Assembly (NCBI GenBank): GCA_025766275.1
Contig: JAFKAC010000072.1
Span: 238,281 to 302,280 of the forward strand
Length of the DNA stretch: 64,000 bases
Direction: 5' to 3'
Source: Lactarius indigo
Taxonomy: Eukaryota; Basidiomycota; Agaricomycetes; Russulales; Russulaceae
In this document: piece after piece, positions 33,934-46,722 of the stretch
Numbering within the stretch: the stretch's first letter is position 1
Layout: every line of letters begins with the position of its first letter
Made by a program: the position numbers and the translations under genes
Notes under the pieces: model-generated
Databases searched by the model: none
The model's input: only the letters and a program-made list of their open reading frames with translations
What the model was told of the DNA's origin: nothing

Positions 33934-35526
33934 ACGCTTGGTTTTCGCGGTGGGTGCGATCGTCGCGGCGCCTTCCTCCCTCTATGCATTCTTCTTTACG
34001 CCGCTCTTACATCCCAGCCTGTATATGCGTGTTTCCATATGTCGTTCATGTGCTCGTCTCATGACAACCCGCGTGCGCTCATTAATAGGCAAAAAAGAAA
34101 TGATGATATGTTCCCAAATGCCGCGGTTTGAAATTCTCGTGACGCACGTGTGCTACGGCGCGGACTTCCTCAGAACTCGAAACCATCCCCAAGAGCCTGT
34201 ACGGCAGGCAATAAAGTACGATTAGGTATGTTACATGCATGCAACCTGTCTGGAATTGTGGGGCGAGATTCGGACGTCTGCGGTGGCATTGTGCTCGTTG
34301 GATATCTCCATTTAGAGGGGAGGAATACCCTTTCCAGAAAGTAAAGTACGGCGCGGGCCCCATGCGTGATCGTAGCAGGGGCCGATCTACGCGGTGGGTG
34401 GAATCGGGTGGCGCCGCCCTAACCTACCATTCCCGAAAGCGAATTCGAAAGCTTCCAAATTACACAACTGGTGCACAATACAACAAAGCGGTGTGACGCT
34501 GCGCCGCATTGTCGGTTCAAGGGTCCCAACGTAGGCATGCCCCTGGCGTCGGGTCGCACTAGGGCCAGACAGAGGCCAGGCAAACAAAGTTTGGTTTTTT
34601 TTCCCACTTGGTCCTGCATATTGACCCATTCGGAATCCAACTCGCAATCAATCTATCAAATTTGCACTATTACCGCGCGGCGAGTCGAAAGTTCCCTTCC
34701 ATGACCTTGCGGTACTCTCGATCATATGCCATTTGTGAAAAGAGTATCTCTATCCCGGAGTCATGGCTAGATCGTGGAGCGATGTACTGTATGGCAAGCT
34801 CGGACGCAGCCCCAACGAACCCCACTCACGCACCGAAGATGGTAACAGTGGCCAAAACTCCATTCCCAGATTTCTCTATTGTACAACCGAGCGAAACAAG
34901 AAATGCGAAAGCGACGGGTGATGGAGGATGAATAGAGGGTCCATGGGTGTGTGTAGATAAGGAGTTACGCAGTACGCGCAGGTGGAGTTCGGTGTCACAG
35001 CGCCCGCGAGCGTGATATGTAAGTACATGCCACGGGAGCAATTGTAAGAGGTGTTGCGGTAGAATGAGAGGAAATGATGTAGAGGTATATTACAGAAGTG
35101 TAGGGTATGCCAGAATATAATATATAGATGTGCCAGTCTGGTGGAGGAATGGATGGGATCCAACCCGACAACAGGTTTTAGTCAACCCGGTAAAGTTGCA
35201 CATAGACGGCGCGGCGTGGGGGCTGGCAATACACGAATAAATAATATGTGCCATCTGGCCGAGGGTTGCGAAAAAGTGTGCGACCGAATAAGGACCACAG
35301 ATCCGTAATAACGCCACACGCGCTTTGCGCGGAGGGCTGGCTGGGTGTCGCAGAGGAGGGGACTGCCTCCTAGTGGCGGGTTGCACGCCGGGTTTCTGAT
35401 CTGAGTGGGGCATCCCGTGCCCCCTAGATACTTCCAGTGTGGCGGTGTGCCGCAAGCCCTGCGGTCGAAAGATTGTAAATCGCTCCTTATCCTCCACCAG
35501 GGTCGTGAAACTCGGTATCCCAAATA
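33934..35526. other. Intergenic region, no supported gene
   Basis: Only short ORFs in all frames, none with a recognisable domain. Part is presumably 3' UTR of RPS5 and of the minus-strand gene ending at 35527. Confidence 0.4.
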
Positions 35527-37250
35527 CTATCGGCGCTGAAAAGGGGCGCGAGCGGAGGAAGACGACTCGGGTTTCGGAACGACACCATCGTAACCCATAT
35601 ATCCGATGTCTCGGCCGAATTCTTTGATCATAGCCTTTCCCACGAGACACACCCAACCCAGACCCTCGCCGGTGGAAGGGGCAGCAGGCCAGAAAAGCTC
35701 CCCTTCTTCGTCTTCTATGTCTGGTTCATATTCTTGGTTGTGCGAGAGAGAAGAATGTATGATGCGCGTGAAGGTGGTCGGAAAGTGGTCCGATAGCGTG
35801 CGTAGGGTCAAAAGCGTCTGAGATTGCCTCATGCAATGGGAAGCCCACATCACGTCCTTGGTCAGGGTCTTAAGCGTGTGTGTGAATGCAGCTGATATCT
35901 CTACGGAGTAAGAACTAGCGACAGGCGGTGGGGGATAGCCTAGGCGGAACGGCTGCTCTCGCGGGCGAGCCGCGGGAGTGGGAGTGGGTCGAACAGGCGC
36001 AGTAGAAACAGACGTATCACTTGCTGCGGTCGGCGTGCCAGATGGGCGACCTGTCGGTGTAGAGTTGGCACTGCTTGTCGCGACAATGCTCGCTGGGGAG
36101 GGGAGCATTGGCGGGGTAGACTGAGTGACAGTAAGTGGCGTTCCGGAAGTACTACCGGGGGGAGCGGAGACATTTTCAACAAGCGCTCGGGCCTGAGCCA
36201 TCAACTTGTCCATCTCCCTGTCGGCACTCTGTTTGGTTGCGAAGACAAACATGCGTGTGTGAATGAAAGCCTCGATCATATAGCTGGCACGGACCAAGCC
36301 TGGTGAGCGTGAGGTGTAAGGAGGGGAGGCTAGAGATACACACATGAGTCCAAGGAATGCCTTTTCGCGTTCGCTTGACGCATTCTCGGCTGTCCATTTA
36401 TTCTTGGTCCAATCGAGGAAAGCCTCTGCGGTTTGCCATGAGCCGGTTATGCACGCGTCTTTGGAATAGTCGGTAGTCCATATAGAATAGGTGAAGCAGA
36501 TGAGAGCGTCAAGAAGTTCTAGACGAGCTATCAGAGCACCATGCTTGTGATAAGGAGAATTCGGTGGAGGCGGATTTGGAAGTGGGCGGTATTCCTTATG
36601 CTGTGGAGAGAAGGTAGACCAATGACGAGCGTCGCCAGAATACTTGAGCATACGGCCGTAGTTGTGATAGCGGTCGTGGAGTTCATTGAATATGGGGTCG
36701 CCTCGCTGAAGGTTCTTGCGGGGGCGTTGTATAGGTAGTGAATGTAAAGACGACGGGGGAGGGGGGAGAAGGCGGGATGAAGAAGTGGGGGGTGAGGGGT
36801 CATCGCGTAGTTCGCCCTCCTCTGGTTCAGAGCGGCTTGGAAGTGGTGCCTGATGACGAATATACTTTTCGGGGTAGTCGTCCACGCGCGTGCGCTTCGC
36901 AGGATCGTATGGGCGATAGGACTCGAGCTTTCGCTTTGCAGGGGGTGCAGGGGAGGAAGACCTAGAGGCGGGCGGCGATGGGGGTAGATTTGGGGGCAGT
37001 GGGGCCGAGAGTTTGCCGAGGATCTGGAAGGGAGAAATTAGAAATGTAGGTAAGGATGGGGGGGGGGGGGGGGGGGAGGGGAACAGGCAGAGACCTGTAA
37101 ATTCTTTAAGAGTTGGCTCTTTGAAGGACTGCGAAGGGTAGGGGAAGAGAGATTGAGACGATTGTGCTGAGGGGGTGAAAATGATGGACGTTACCGCTTG
37201 CGATGCTTGTGGGTTATTGTCGATGATAGTGATGATGGTGGTGCGGCCAT
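35527..37250 (-). CDS. Proline-rich nuclear-type protein of unknown function
   Basis: Start chosen at 37250 (MAAPPSSLSS): splicing HKHRKR to PSKSQLLKNLQ to ILGKLSAP gives one clean frame and removes two introns, the second containing a run of about 16 cytosines (plus-strand G). The N-terminal third is Pro/Ser-rich with basic patches (AKRKLESYRPYDPAKRTRVDDYP) and an EPEEGELRDD acidic motif. The middle is helical (FNELHDRYHNYGRMLKYSGD, ALIARLELLDALICFTYSIW). A Ser/Thr/Pro linker and a helical C-terminus follow. A resemblance to the C-terminal homology domain of AF4/FMR2 proteins crossed my mind but is not supported. Confidence 0.6.
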
Positions 37251-38309
37251 GGTGGAGGATGGTGGTATTCTGAAGGAAGGCCAGAAGTGGAATTGAGGGG
37301 AGGATGGTGGGTGTAAGGGAGAGAGAGAGACGGTACCGGGGGCGACAATGTGAGCGCGAGCCTGAATCGAAGGAAGGTCTAGTGCCCAATCGCCACTCGG
37401 CTCACCCATCCCAGTCAGCCAACTTGCTGGGTTCCCACTTCCGGGTTTTACGTTTGCCAGGCCAGTCAAGCTCGGACTCGCTCCCTCCTACAGCTCTCTC
37501 TTTTCTTTTCCCCTTTCCCTGATAGCGACCACCCGCCTAGACCGTCATGCTCTGTCATAACCACAATTCCCCGTCACCCCGTTGTGCCCGTCGACCACTT
37601 TTTGTCGGTTCTTCGTCGGCTCACCACCAATTCCGCCACACTATGCTGTGGGGCGACTACTGTACATCACCGGTTATTCCGCTCCCCAAGTGACGCCCAA
37701 CAGGAGCACTGTCTCACTCTGACTCCCTTGTACGAATAGCCGATGGCGTTCCACAAGTTCGAAACGCCCGATCCCAAACGCTACTGCACAAGGTACAATT
37801 ACAGGCACAACCCGTAAAAGTGCCATGGCCATTTGGCCCTCGTATCGTACCTCGGATCTTTTGTTCTTTTTTGTGCTCATGTATACTTATATAATAATGA
37901 ATGCAATTTATTATCTTTCCACCACCTTGTCGGTCTGACATAAATTCCATGGGTCCGGGCGCAACATGGCGCACTCTGCCTATTTCGGAATGATGTCAAA
38001 CCAATCCAAGTTAAATCGTCCAACTGTACACAGTGCATAAAGACCTGAAAGAGATGACGGACACGGGGACATGTTCTGGTGACCAAACCCAAACCCAAAC
38101 CCCGATGGTTGGAGCAAGACATGACGAAAGGGACATTCGACATGTACTGTACAGGACGGATCGACCTTCGGGAGATCGCGTGTGAGACCGGAGTTCGCCG
38201 CGAGTCAATTACTTCCGTCCCGCATACACACACTCACACACTCTGACCCGCATACATGCACACACGCTCTCGCATTGTGGGCCTGTCCCTGCCTCAGCCC
38301 ACCACGACT
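37251..38309. other. Intergenic region between divergent genes
   Basis: Upstream regions of the proline-rich gene (minus) and CE9 copy 2 (plus). No supported gene; ORFs on the minus strand near 37700-38230 look random. Confidence 0.4.
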
Positions 38310-41300
38310 ATGACGAAGCGAACACACAACCTCCCTATGAATGCGCACAGTGCTACACCGCCTCGCAAATTTAAGGGAAAATTGTTCATCACTGTCGCTG
38401 TGCTAACCTCACTTCAGCTCTACCTAATCAGTATTAGCTTTCCCACCCTGTTTCGCCGTACCAGTCGACTGCCCTTACACGCCGAACATTCTCTTGCGCG
38501 CTGTGCTTCTCTCAACATCGCCGCAGGACCCCCTGCTAACTTTCATGACCGGTCCGAATCAGACCGCTTCGTAGCCGGCACCAAGCCGACGCTCTTGCAC
38601 AACGCGCGTATCTGGACAGGCGAGAACAACGGAACGAAGATCCTTCATGGGGACGTGTTCATCGACAAGGGGATCATTCAAGGCGTTGGGAATATCGATC
38701 TCCGTGCTTTCGGGCTTAACGCTGACGATTTTGCGGAGCTTAACGTTGTGGACGTCCATGGTGCCTGGGTCACCCCTGGGTGTGTACCCCTCGGCTTCGA
38801 TGTCGGGTTGCGCTCGTGCTAAGTTACTTACCCTCTCGACAGGATTGTGGACCCGCATTCACATCTCGGCGATGGGTCGTCGCCCGCACTTGATGGTGCG
38901 GTCGACGACAACTCTCTCAAGGGGACGATCCAACCCTGGCTTCGTTCCTTGGATGGACTCAACACGCACGATGATTCTTATGCCTTGTCCATCGCCGGTG
39001 GCGTTACGACTGCACTTGTGCTCCCTGGTTCAGCGAATGCAATTGGTTGGTTCACGTTTTTTGTTGTATGCAACCTGGCTAAGGTCTTCGTGAAAGGTGG
39101 CCAGGCATTCACGATTAAGCTACGAAAGACGGTGGAGCGCTCCCCAACCTCGATGCTGCTCGAACCTCCACGCGATATTAACGGTACCAATCATAAGACT
39201 GCGGGTGATCACATACCATGGAGACAAATGAAGTGAGTACTAGTTTGGCTCACCAGTTGAGCTTTCTCATGCCGTGTCAGACATGCATGTGGTGAGCAAG
39301 ACAATTTCGTTGGTCTTGGATCTAATTTCACTGTGTTCTGGGCGATGCAGGAGAGAATCCTAGTGGGTTCTTCTGAGGCTGTTGCCATATTCTTGTGTCT
39401 CTTATTGCGTCCAACCCATCAGGTCGGGTCTATGGTGATACACGCATGGACACTTTCTGGGCATTCCGTCAAGCGTTTGTCTACTTGATCTTTGTGGTCG
39501 ACCAGTTGACAACCTCTGCACAGATACGACAAGGCACGCCAGATATTGGAAAAGCAAAATGCGTACTGTAGCGCCGCTGTTGCAGGACGGTGGACCGGTT
39601 TGGGTGACTTCCCCGAGGACTTGCAGTGGGAGGCGCTAGTCGACGTTCTCCGAGGAAGAGTTAGGGTGCGTTTCACTCCGTGCTCGCCGGACCAGGACCG
39701 TGGCAATTATCATTCTTCTAGGTTCAGACACACTGTTACGAAGCCGTAGACCTGGATGATCTGATACGAGTACGGAAACTCAGTTGCCGAGTCGCCGGTA
39801 TCAGACTTGATGACGGCTGTGCCACAGCTCACAAATGAGTTCAAGTTCCCAATCGCGGCTGTGCATCACGCGCATGAGGCATACCTAGTTCCGGACGTGT
39901 TAAAACGAGCCTATGGTATGCAATACACCACCCGAGTGCATCTTGAGTGATTATTGATCACATAGCTCAGGACACCCCCCTGCGGTTGCTATCTTCGCGA
40001 CGAATGCGCGGTACGTTGTAGTTTTGGCCAGTTAGCCGGTTGCCCTAACAAAAGATGCCTTCTCTAAAAGGTACAAGCGAGAAGCATACCGAGGCTCCGA
40101 GTTCGCAGCACGGATATTGTCTGAGAATGGGCTCGATGTTGTCGTTAAAGTGCGCAGTTGCATTGTAACCCCCTGCAACAAGCAGGGTGCCGCATTATGA
40201 CTCTTACGTCGTTGCAGTCCGATCATCCAGTACTGAACTCTAGATACCTCCTGTATGAGGCGCAGCAGGTGCACTACTATGGCCTTCCCGCTAATTTGGC
40301 GCTTGCTGCTGCGACAACCCTCCCTGCTCAGGTCCTTGGGTTGGAGCACCGTATTGGGTACCTAAAGCAGGGTTAGTGACATTACTGTTGTGAGCATGTC
40401 GTCACGATTGCTCATGACCTATTTTGTTCGTAGGCTGGGACGCCGGTGAGTCGGCTCATATACAGTCCTGACATTGGCGGCGTCTAATTTTCATGATCTA
40501 TGGAAAGATTTGGTTGTGTGGGACAGCCACCCACTGGCACTTGGCGCCACGCCGGTCCAGGTTTTCATCGACGGAATACCTCAGCTGGACGCCCCGCACA
40601 TTGTTTCTAAGCCTGATCAATTCCAGGACCCTCCGAAGGTACCCAACTTTGATCGTGAGGCGGAGGAAGCAGTTACATTCGAGGGTCTCCCGCCGCTTCT
40701 TCCGAAAAGAGCTTCTACCAATTTCGTTCTTTTCACGGGAGTCCGCAGCGTCATCCTCCCGGGTCAAGATGACCTTGTAGAAGTATTTTCTGCACAAGGA
40801 GACGAAGGAGGCGTCGTGGCTGTACAAAATGGTGACATAATTTGCTACGGCACTGCGGTCGCGTGCTCACTCAACAACCTTGCCGACGGTGAGCGAGTTC
40901 GTGTGGTGGATTTGCAAGGCGGCGCGATCTCCCCCGGCCTCTTGACGTATGGGTCGCCGCTTGGCCTCCAAGAAATTGAGGCCGAATCATCTACTGGGGA
41001 TGGGCAGGTATTTGATCCGCTGACCGGATGGGTGCCCAAACTTTTGGGTGATGATGACTCGATCGTCCGTGCCGTCGATGCGTTGCAATTTGCCGGTCGT
41101 GATGCACTGTTCGTATCTCGTTGTCTGCGTTTTTATTGTTCACACATCTCTACTCAGCTTGGCTTATCGCGCCGGTGTTACAAAAGCGATCGTCGCGCCT
41201 GTCCATAGCGGATTCTATAGCGGACTGGGCACAGCTTTCTCGACTGGTGCAGCACACAAGCTCGAGGATGGCGCCGTCGTTCAGGAGGTCACTGCGTTGC

Positions 41301-42184
41301 ACGTATCTGTGGGTCACTTCGGTCGCAAACCAAGCGTCAGTACACAGATCGCAGCGCTGCGTGGACTTTTGTTGAAATTGCCTCACGACGACACCATCGC
41401 CGACGCCTCAAAACCCTTCAGGGATGCTGGGAGGGTGCGTTGATGACCTCACAGCGTGCGGGAGTACACTGAATCACTGCCAGGGATTGATACCAATCGT
41501 TGTGGAGGCATATAGCGCAGACGTAATTGCAACACTGATCTTACTGAAGAAGGAAGTAGAAGGGAAGACGGGCGCAACTATCAAGATGACCATTGTTGGC
41601 GCAACAGAGGCTCACCTTCTGGTGGAAGAAATAGCGAAGGCGAACATCGGCATCATATTCAAGCCGTCTCGGCCATTCCCCACCGTGTGGGAGCAGCGCA
41701 GAGTGTGCGTCCGTCCTGCGACATCCGGGCGCGGTCCCGCGTGCCTTTACGTTACTTGACATCACATGTTCACAGGTTACCTGGTCCTCCGCTTTCCAAG
41801 GACACGGAAATTGCGCTCCTCCTCTCACACAACATCACGGTAGGCATTGGCATTGAAGAAGCGTGGAGTGCACGGAACACGCGTTTCGATGTGGGATGGG
41901 TGCGTGTGTTGATCATCATCTTCCCTTAGCTCCACGGTCATCTCCGCGGCGGCGGAAACTGACGGCACCACATGTAGGCGGCGCTGGAAGCAGGTGGTCG
42001 TATCTCGAAGGCTCAGGCTCTAGCACTAGCTTCGACGAACCTCGAAGCGCTACTGGGCGGTGGCGTGGAGGATGCCTTGCGTACCTCCGATCTCGTCGCG
42101 ACCCAAGGTGGTGATCTTTTGTCGTTCAATAGCAAGGTCGTTGGTGTCCTCTCGCCCAGGCGGGGGTCTGTGGAGTTGTTTTAG
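38310..42184 (+). CDS. CE9-like amidohydrolase, membrane-anchored (copy 2)
   Basis: Paralogue of the gene at 28868-32662. Start at 38310 (MTKRTHNLPMNAHS), transmembrane helix KLFITVAVLTSLQLYLISI, then the shared block HAEHSLARC, FHDRSESDRFVAGTKPTLLHNARIWTG. Metal motif DPHSHLG, LDGLNTHDDSYALSIAGGVTTAL, WALQWEALVDVL-type region (EDLQWEALVDVLRGRV), HHAHEAYLVPDVLKRAYG, HPLALGATPVQVFIDGI. The last exon from about 41970 reads ALEAGGRISKAQALALASTNLEALLGGG and ends VELF at TAG 42182-42184. Intron positions match copy 1 (after NAIG and after FRQA). The exact number of exons was not fully traced. Confidence 0.75.
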
Positions 42185-42664
42185 ACACACTACTTGTTCA
42201 TCGCAACACGCGTTGCCAGGCCACGCACAATTCGTATCTTAACTGTGCAATCAAAATTTATGAATTGAAAACCATTCATCCACAAACCCGAGTGGTCCGT
42301 ACGTTTCCATCACCGCCTTTAGGGATATGGTAATGCGTCGCCTTGTCACCCGCCACGTCAATAAAAGCTTGTGTTCGGAAGTAGAATCCTTGGATATCGT
42401 TGTGAAGGCTTCGTTATAAATATGGATTGTCGAAAACCAGCTAATGAGTGATATACATTGGTGGGGATCTATCAGCGTGCGTGAGGCGTGGCCCCCTTCC
42501 ACGAACCTATGTACTCGCAACTGCGAGCTTGGTGTGATAAACAGTAAGAAACTATAGATGCAAAAAATAGTGCTAGTATAATGGTCCCATGTGTCAAGCA
42601 GAATGGATGTGGAGTGAATGCAAAACTCTTAAGTCCTTCTCTCTCCAGGAGTGATTCTACAATG
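42185..42664. other. Intergenic region, convergent 3' ends
   Basis: No gene supported. Contains the 3' ends of CE9 copy 2 and the TRP-like gene. Confidence 0.4.
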
Positions 42665-45046
42665 CTATGAGGGTCGTATCTCATCGATCGTCGGTTGTCG
42701 GCTCGGCGAGTTGCGCGACGGCGGCGATAAGGGTGAGGCATCGCCGTGGGCTGACTCGGAGCCAGCGCGTGATGGTGGCGACAGTGGGAAAGAAGAGCGC
42801 CACCGGCTCGGGACCTGCACACCATATGACGCCGAGGTGTCCGTTGAGTGTGCGCTGGAAGGTTCCGCGTATGTCGTCGTTGGGGTGATCTGGGACAGCG
42901 CCTCTGGCGCGTTCATCGCAGGATCGACCAGTGGGCCGTGCATCGGCGTCGGATTTAGAGGACGTGATGTCACGCTAGCCGTTCCCTTTTCCAGCTCCTT
43001 TTCTGCGTCCTTGTCGACCGATCCTTGCGACGCGGTACCGCGGCTGCGCAACGCGGCGAATGGGCGGCGGATCCACAAGTGCTGCAGCCCGAGATTCCAC
43101 AACGTGTTGAAAAACATGACGACAACCGCGATCGAGAAAAGTACCAGGACGATGAGACCGATCACGACGCGTGGGATCGGTGGCAAAGCGACTGGCACGA
43201 TAAACGCGATCAATAACCCAGAGGCTACTAAACGGGTAATGGCGAGGTAGATGGACAGGACGTCGGAACGGCGCGTCTTGCCTGGTTTCAAAACGACATG
43301 TGAGAGTAAGAGGAACAGTTCGACACAGATGACACCGACGATTTGCACTGTGCCCTTGTTCTTTGCTGCTGCGATAAGGATGGAACGGACGAAAATGGCG
43401 AGAAGGGGCAGAGCAAAGAAGTAATACCGCTCGATGCGATATTGGCCGTATAAAGGCCCATGCGCTGGGAGGTCCTCGGAAAGTAGCCACGGGGAGGAAC
43501 GGCGCCCAAATAAGAGCACTCTCAAGGTAGCGCCGCCCACCACGCCTAGGACAACAAGGAAGGTGATGACTGAGATCAGGACAGAGAGCCAAGAATCCTT
43601 CAAAGTCCATTGGTAAAGCGCGAAGGTGACAAGAGGGAAGAAGCAGATGAGCGCCTGGAGGAAAAGTTAGCATCGCGTGATCTGAGACGAGCACGATACA
43701 AACGTACTATCCGCAATCCCCAGGCACGCGCAAAAAGGGGAAACCGTGGTTTAACCTCTGCGAGCCAGTGCGGACTAGTATTCGCTCGCCGGGATGCCAG
43801 GGCGACGACCCCGTATATCATTAACAGCAACGCTAATGTAATGGCCAGCAAGATTAGGGCAGAAAAGAATGCAGTCATGAACGCATTGGCCGTAGCAATG
43901 CCAATGGTATTTACATAAATCGGTACGCCAGCATCGAGGACGTTGGGGGACTGTGAGGTGACGGTTTGAACTTCGCGGGAGACCAGATTGTGAGGAAGGG
44001 TGTCGTTGGCGGCAAGCAGTGGTCTGGCTGGCACTGACAGGTCGACATGGGGAAGAGCTTGGGCGGCGGAAATCAAAGATTGGGGGACTCGATAAGTACT
44101 ATATGGGCTAAATTTACGGTTAACCAATGCGACGGAACCTCCCGCGGTGGAGCCTGCAAGGTTCCCGCCAGTGAGGTGACGCATTTTGGTGATGCTCTCT
44201 TGGATGGAGGATGTGGGGGACTGGGAAAAGAGACCCATGGCCCAAGAGAAGTTGAGTGTGAAAGCACGGTAGACAACAGGATAGTTGAGATCGAAGAAAC
44301 CCGACGACGCGATGGTTTGGTAAAGACCGAGAAGATCGAGAAAGCGGAAGGGGGCGATGGAGTCTAAGAGAAAAGACTGCCAGACAGAGGATAATAGGGC
44401 GAGAAAAGCGAGACCGCCAATACCCCATGATACACCGGGTTGATGGGTAGACCAGCCGTTGGAGAGGGTGGATTGAATGCACGCTTTCAATTGACCAGTG
44501 CCAACCTCAGTCAGGGTGAGTTGGGCAAAGGCTTCGAGGTCAGGGATCTTGTACGCAATTTTGGGAATGTCGGCAGAAACTTTGAGTGATGAAGGAAGGG
44601 AGATGGATTCGGAGCCGTTAAAAACGTAGAGAGGGAGGGGACAAAGAGCGCCATTAAAGAGTGTGCAGATATCTAAGGTGATATTAACGGGGTGCATGCC
44701 GTAGACGTTTAAGAAAAGGTTCGCGGAAACATTGACGTTTGCTTGCTGTAACACAAATTTAGGATGAATGCGCGAAAAGGTTGGTGTCGACGTACGACTG
44801 ATGCGGCAGAGACATTGAAAACTAAAGAATTGTTCGAAGGGAAATAGGAAATGTCAAACTGTTCCACGAGCAGATTCTCCGGTGGAGCGCAATATGACAC
44901 AGAGGAAGTGACTGGGCAGAATCAGCACGCAGGAGATAAATGGGACAAGACCATAACACACAAATGACGTCCTCGTGGGCACGGACGAGAGGGAGAGCAA
45001 AGAGAAAAAGAGCAGCAAGTCGCAACCTGGCGACAGAGAAGAACAT
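42665..45046 (-). CDS. ML-like domain plus TRP-type membrane protein (Flc/Pkd2 family)
   Basis: Start at 45046 with signal peptide MFFSVARLRLAALFLFALPLVRA. The lumenal N-terminal domain has CAPPENLLVEQFDISYFPSNNSLVF, CTLFNGALCPLPLY and KIPDLEAFAQL, typical of the ML-like domain. From about 44400 downward come multiple transmembrane segments (VSWGIGGLAFLALLSSVW, AFFSALILLAITLALLLMIYGV, SVLISVITFLVVLGVVGG, YYFFALPLLAIFVRSIL, LLIAFIVPVALPPIP) and a cytosolic Ser-rich tail. Fungal relatives act in FAD transport, calcium signalling and wall integrity. Three or four introns; no frameshift seen. Confidence 0.85.
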
Positions 45047-45629
45047 GAAGGGCTGAAAGGCGAGGGTGGAGCGGGGCGTGTCTGGGATAGATATAAAAGG
45101 ATCAGGGCCATGAGGCTTTTGTTCACGTTGTGCATTGTTCCGTCGGGTGACGTACCGTGTTTATTGCTTTTGTTCTTCAAGATAAAGGGGTGTTGAGGCT
45201 GTGCGGCTTGGCAAGGAATGGAGAACTCTATGGCGTCGAAAGGAGAGTCGAGGGGGCGTGTATTAATAACTTATTATCGGACGGTGTCGGACGACTGCAG
45301 GCTCGACATGCAAGATTTTTCTTGTACGGCTACGGCCCGTAATTAGTAACGTCAACTTGTTACAAACCTACATTGACACACTGGCGCGCTAGTAGGTACT
45401 GCACCAACTCATAACACACTGTAGTACTGGTGTATAAGAATGTGACTAGCACGACTCTTACTGTAACCAACAAACTACAGGTCCTTGAACACTGACACTG
45501 TACACACAGTACGCCATCACCGCCTTACGTAATATATGCGGGTCCTTTGATGGTTAGCATACACGTGTCCGCACCAATCCAAACCCTCGCGCGACCGAGA
45601 ACATTTCTGAGTCCTCGATACTCAAAGCG
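45047..45629. other. Intergenic region between divergent genes
   Basis: Short, shared upstream region of the TRP-like gene and the peptidase gene. No ORF supported. Confidence 0.4.
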
Positions 45630-46722
45630 ATGCCGGCACTTGCTTCCGTGAATGTAAGCACGCCCTTTTTCGAGGTACCGCAGAATGCTCTTCGCGTTCT
45701 CCTCACCGGCTATGGTGTGAGTCCCGCTCGTCCGCCTCTCCTAAAATTTGATGGTTATATCCACCCATTACTGATTACCACCATAAGGTTAGCCCACCCT
45801 GCGACACCCTCAGAACCCGACGTGGCTCGCTATCGCACCACTCAACAACGTTGTTTTATCTCTGGATATAGAGCCCGCATCTCCAGACCGCATGCAGATG
45901 GTCATTGATGTTGACCATCCAAATGGTTACCCATCTGATGATCCACGGCACATACACCTTTCCACTCTGCAACTACCCCCCACGTACGATGCCGTTTTAG
46001 ACTACGTGGCGGCCTTCACGCTCGTCCGCCCATTATCCCGCCCACCAACCCACCTACAACGTTGATAGCACCCCCACCGGAGAGCGGGTACGACTTGATA
46101 TTCCACATCGGTCTTGCGGGGCGAGGTCCCTTTCGCCTTGAGCGTCTAGCGCATAAAACGGGATACAGGATGAAGGACTCATCAAACCAGCATGCACCTG
46201 TGGTGGATTTTCTTCCAGAGCCAAACACTGCCGAACCTTCTCAAGTGGAGATACTTGATCAGATGCGCGTGTCTTCGGCCAGCATGGCTATCGTAGGACC
46301 CCAGAGCCCTATCGATACATCTGTTGATCAACCCGTGCGCGGGTTTGGCAAAGGCTACGAATCATTCGCGGAAGATCTCCACTCTACTATCGATGTTGAA
46401 CATCTCGTGCTCTGCATGAAAGAACAAGGGGTTGAGGTGAGCCTATTCACGTTCCTCCTGTCTTCCTTTTTTTTTTTTTTTTCTGACGTGGCAGCAGCTG
46501 TATTCATCGATGGATGCAGGCCATTGTGTGAGCGACTTCACATATTATTGCTCCCTTGCGGAGTCGCGTCGTGTGTCATTACGTCACGACAAGGGTTCGC
46601 AAACCAAAGTGCTTTTTATGCACTGCTGTCCCGTTGGCCAGCCGTTCGGCACGGAAGAAGTCACTGAAGCGATCCAAAAGATCATCTTATGGGTGTGTAG
46701 AAACGATCTACGACTCGGATAA
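45630..46722 (+). CDS. Pyroglutamyl-peptidase I-like protein (C15), catalytic Cys replaced
   Basis: Start MPALASVNV; RVLLTGYG/P joins across an intron (45718-45790) to QNPTWLAIAPL. Then DVDHPNGYPSDD, YDLIFHIGLAGRGPFRLERLAHKTGY (catalytic Glu region), and after a second intron with a T15 run, SSMDAGHCVSDFTYYCSLAES and KVLFMHCCPVGQPFGTEEV (catalytic His). The family motif is AGRxLC[DE]; here the nucleophile position is Ser (AGC) and a Cys lies two residues earlier. One base seems missing near 46017 (a C run), where the frame changes between YVAAF and the PPTNPP segment. May be an inactive relative. Confidence 0.75.

Noticed and set aside
34082..35165. Several 60-110 codon ORFs downstream of RPS5
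   Set aside because: Mutually overlapping on both strands with no motif; treated as non-coding.
35527..37250. AF4/FMR2 C-terminal homology domain in the proline-rich protein
   Set aside because: Only a general helical character; no specific motif could be matched.
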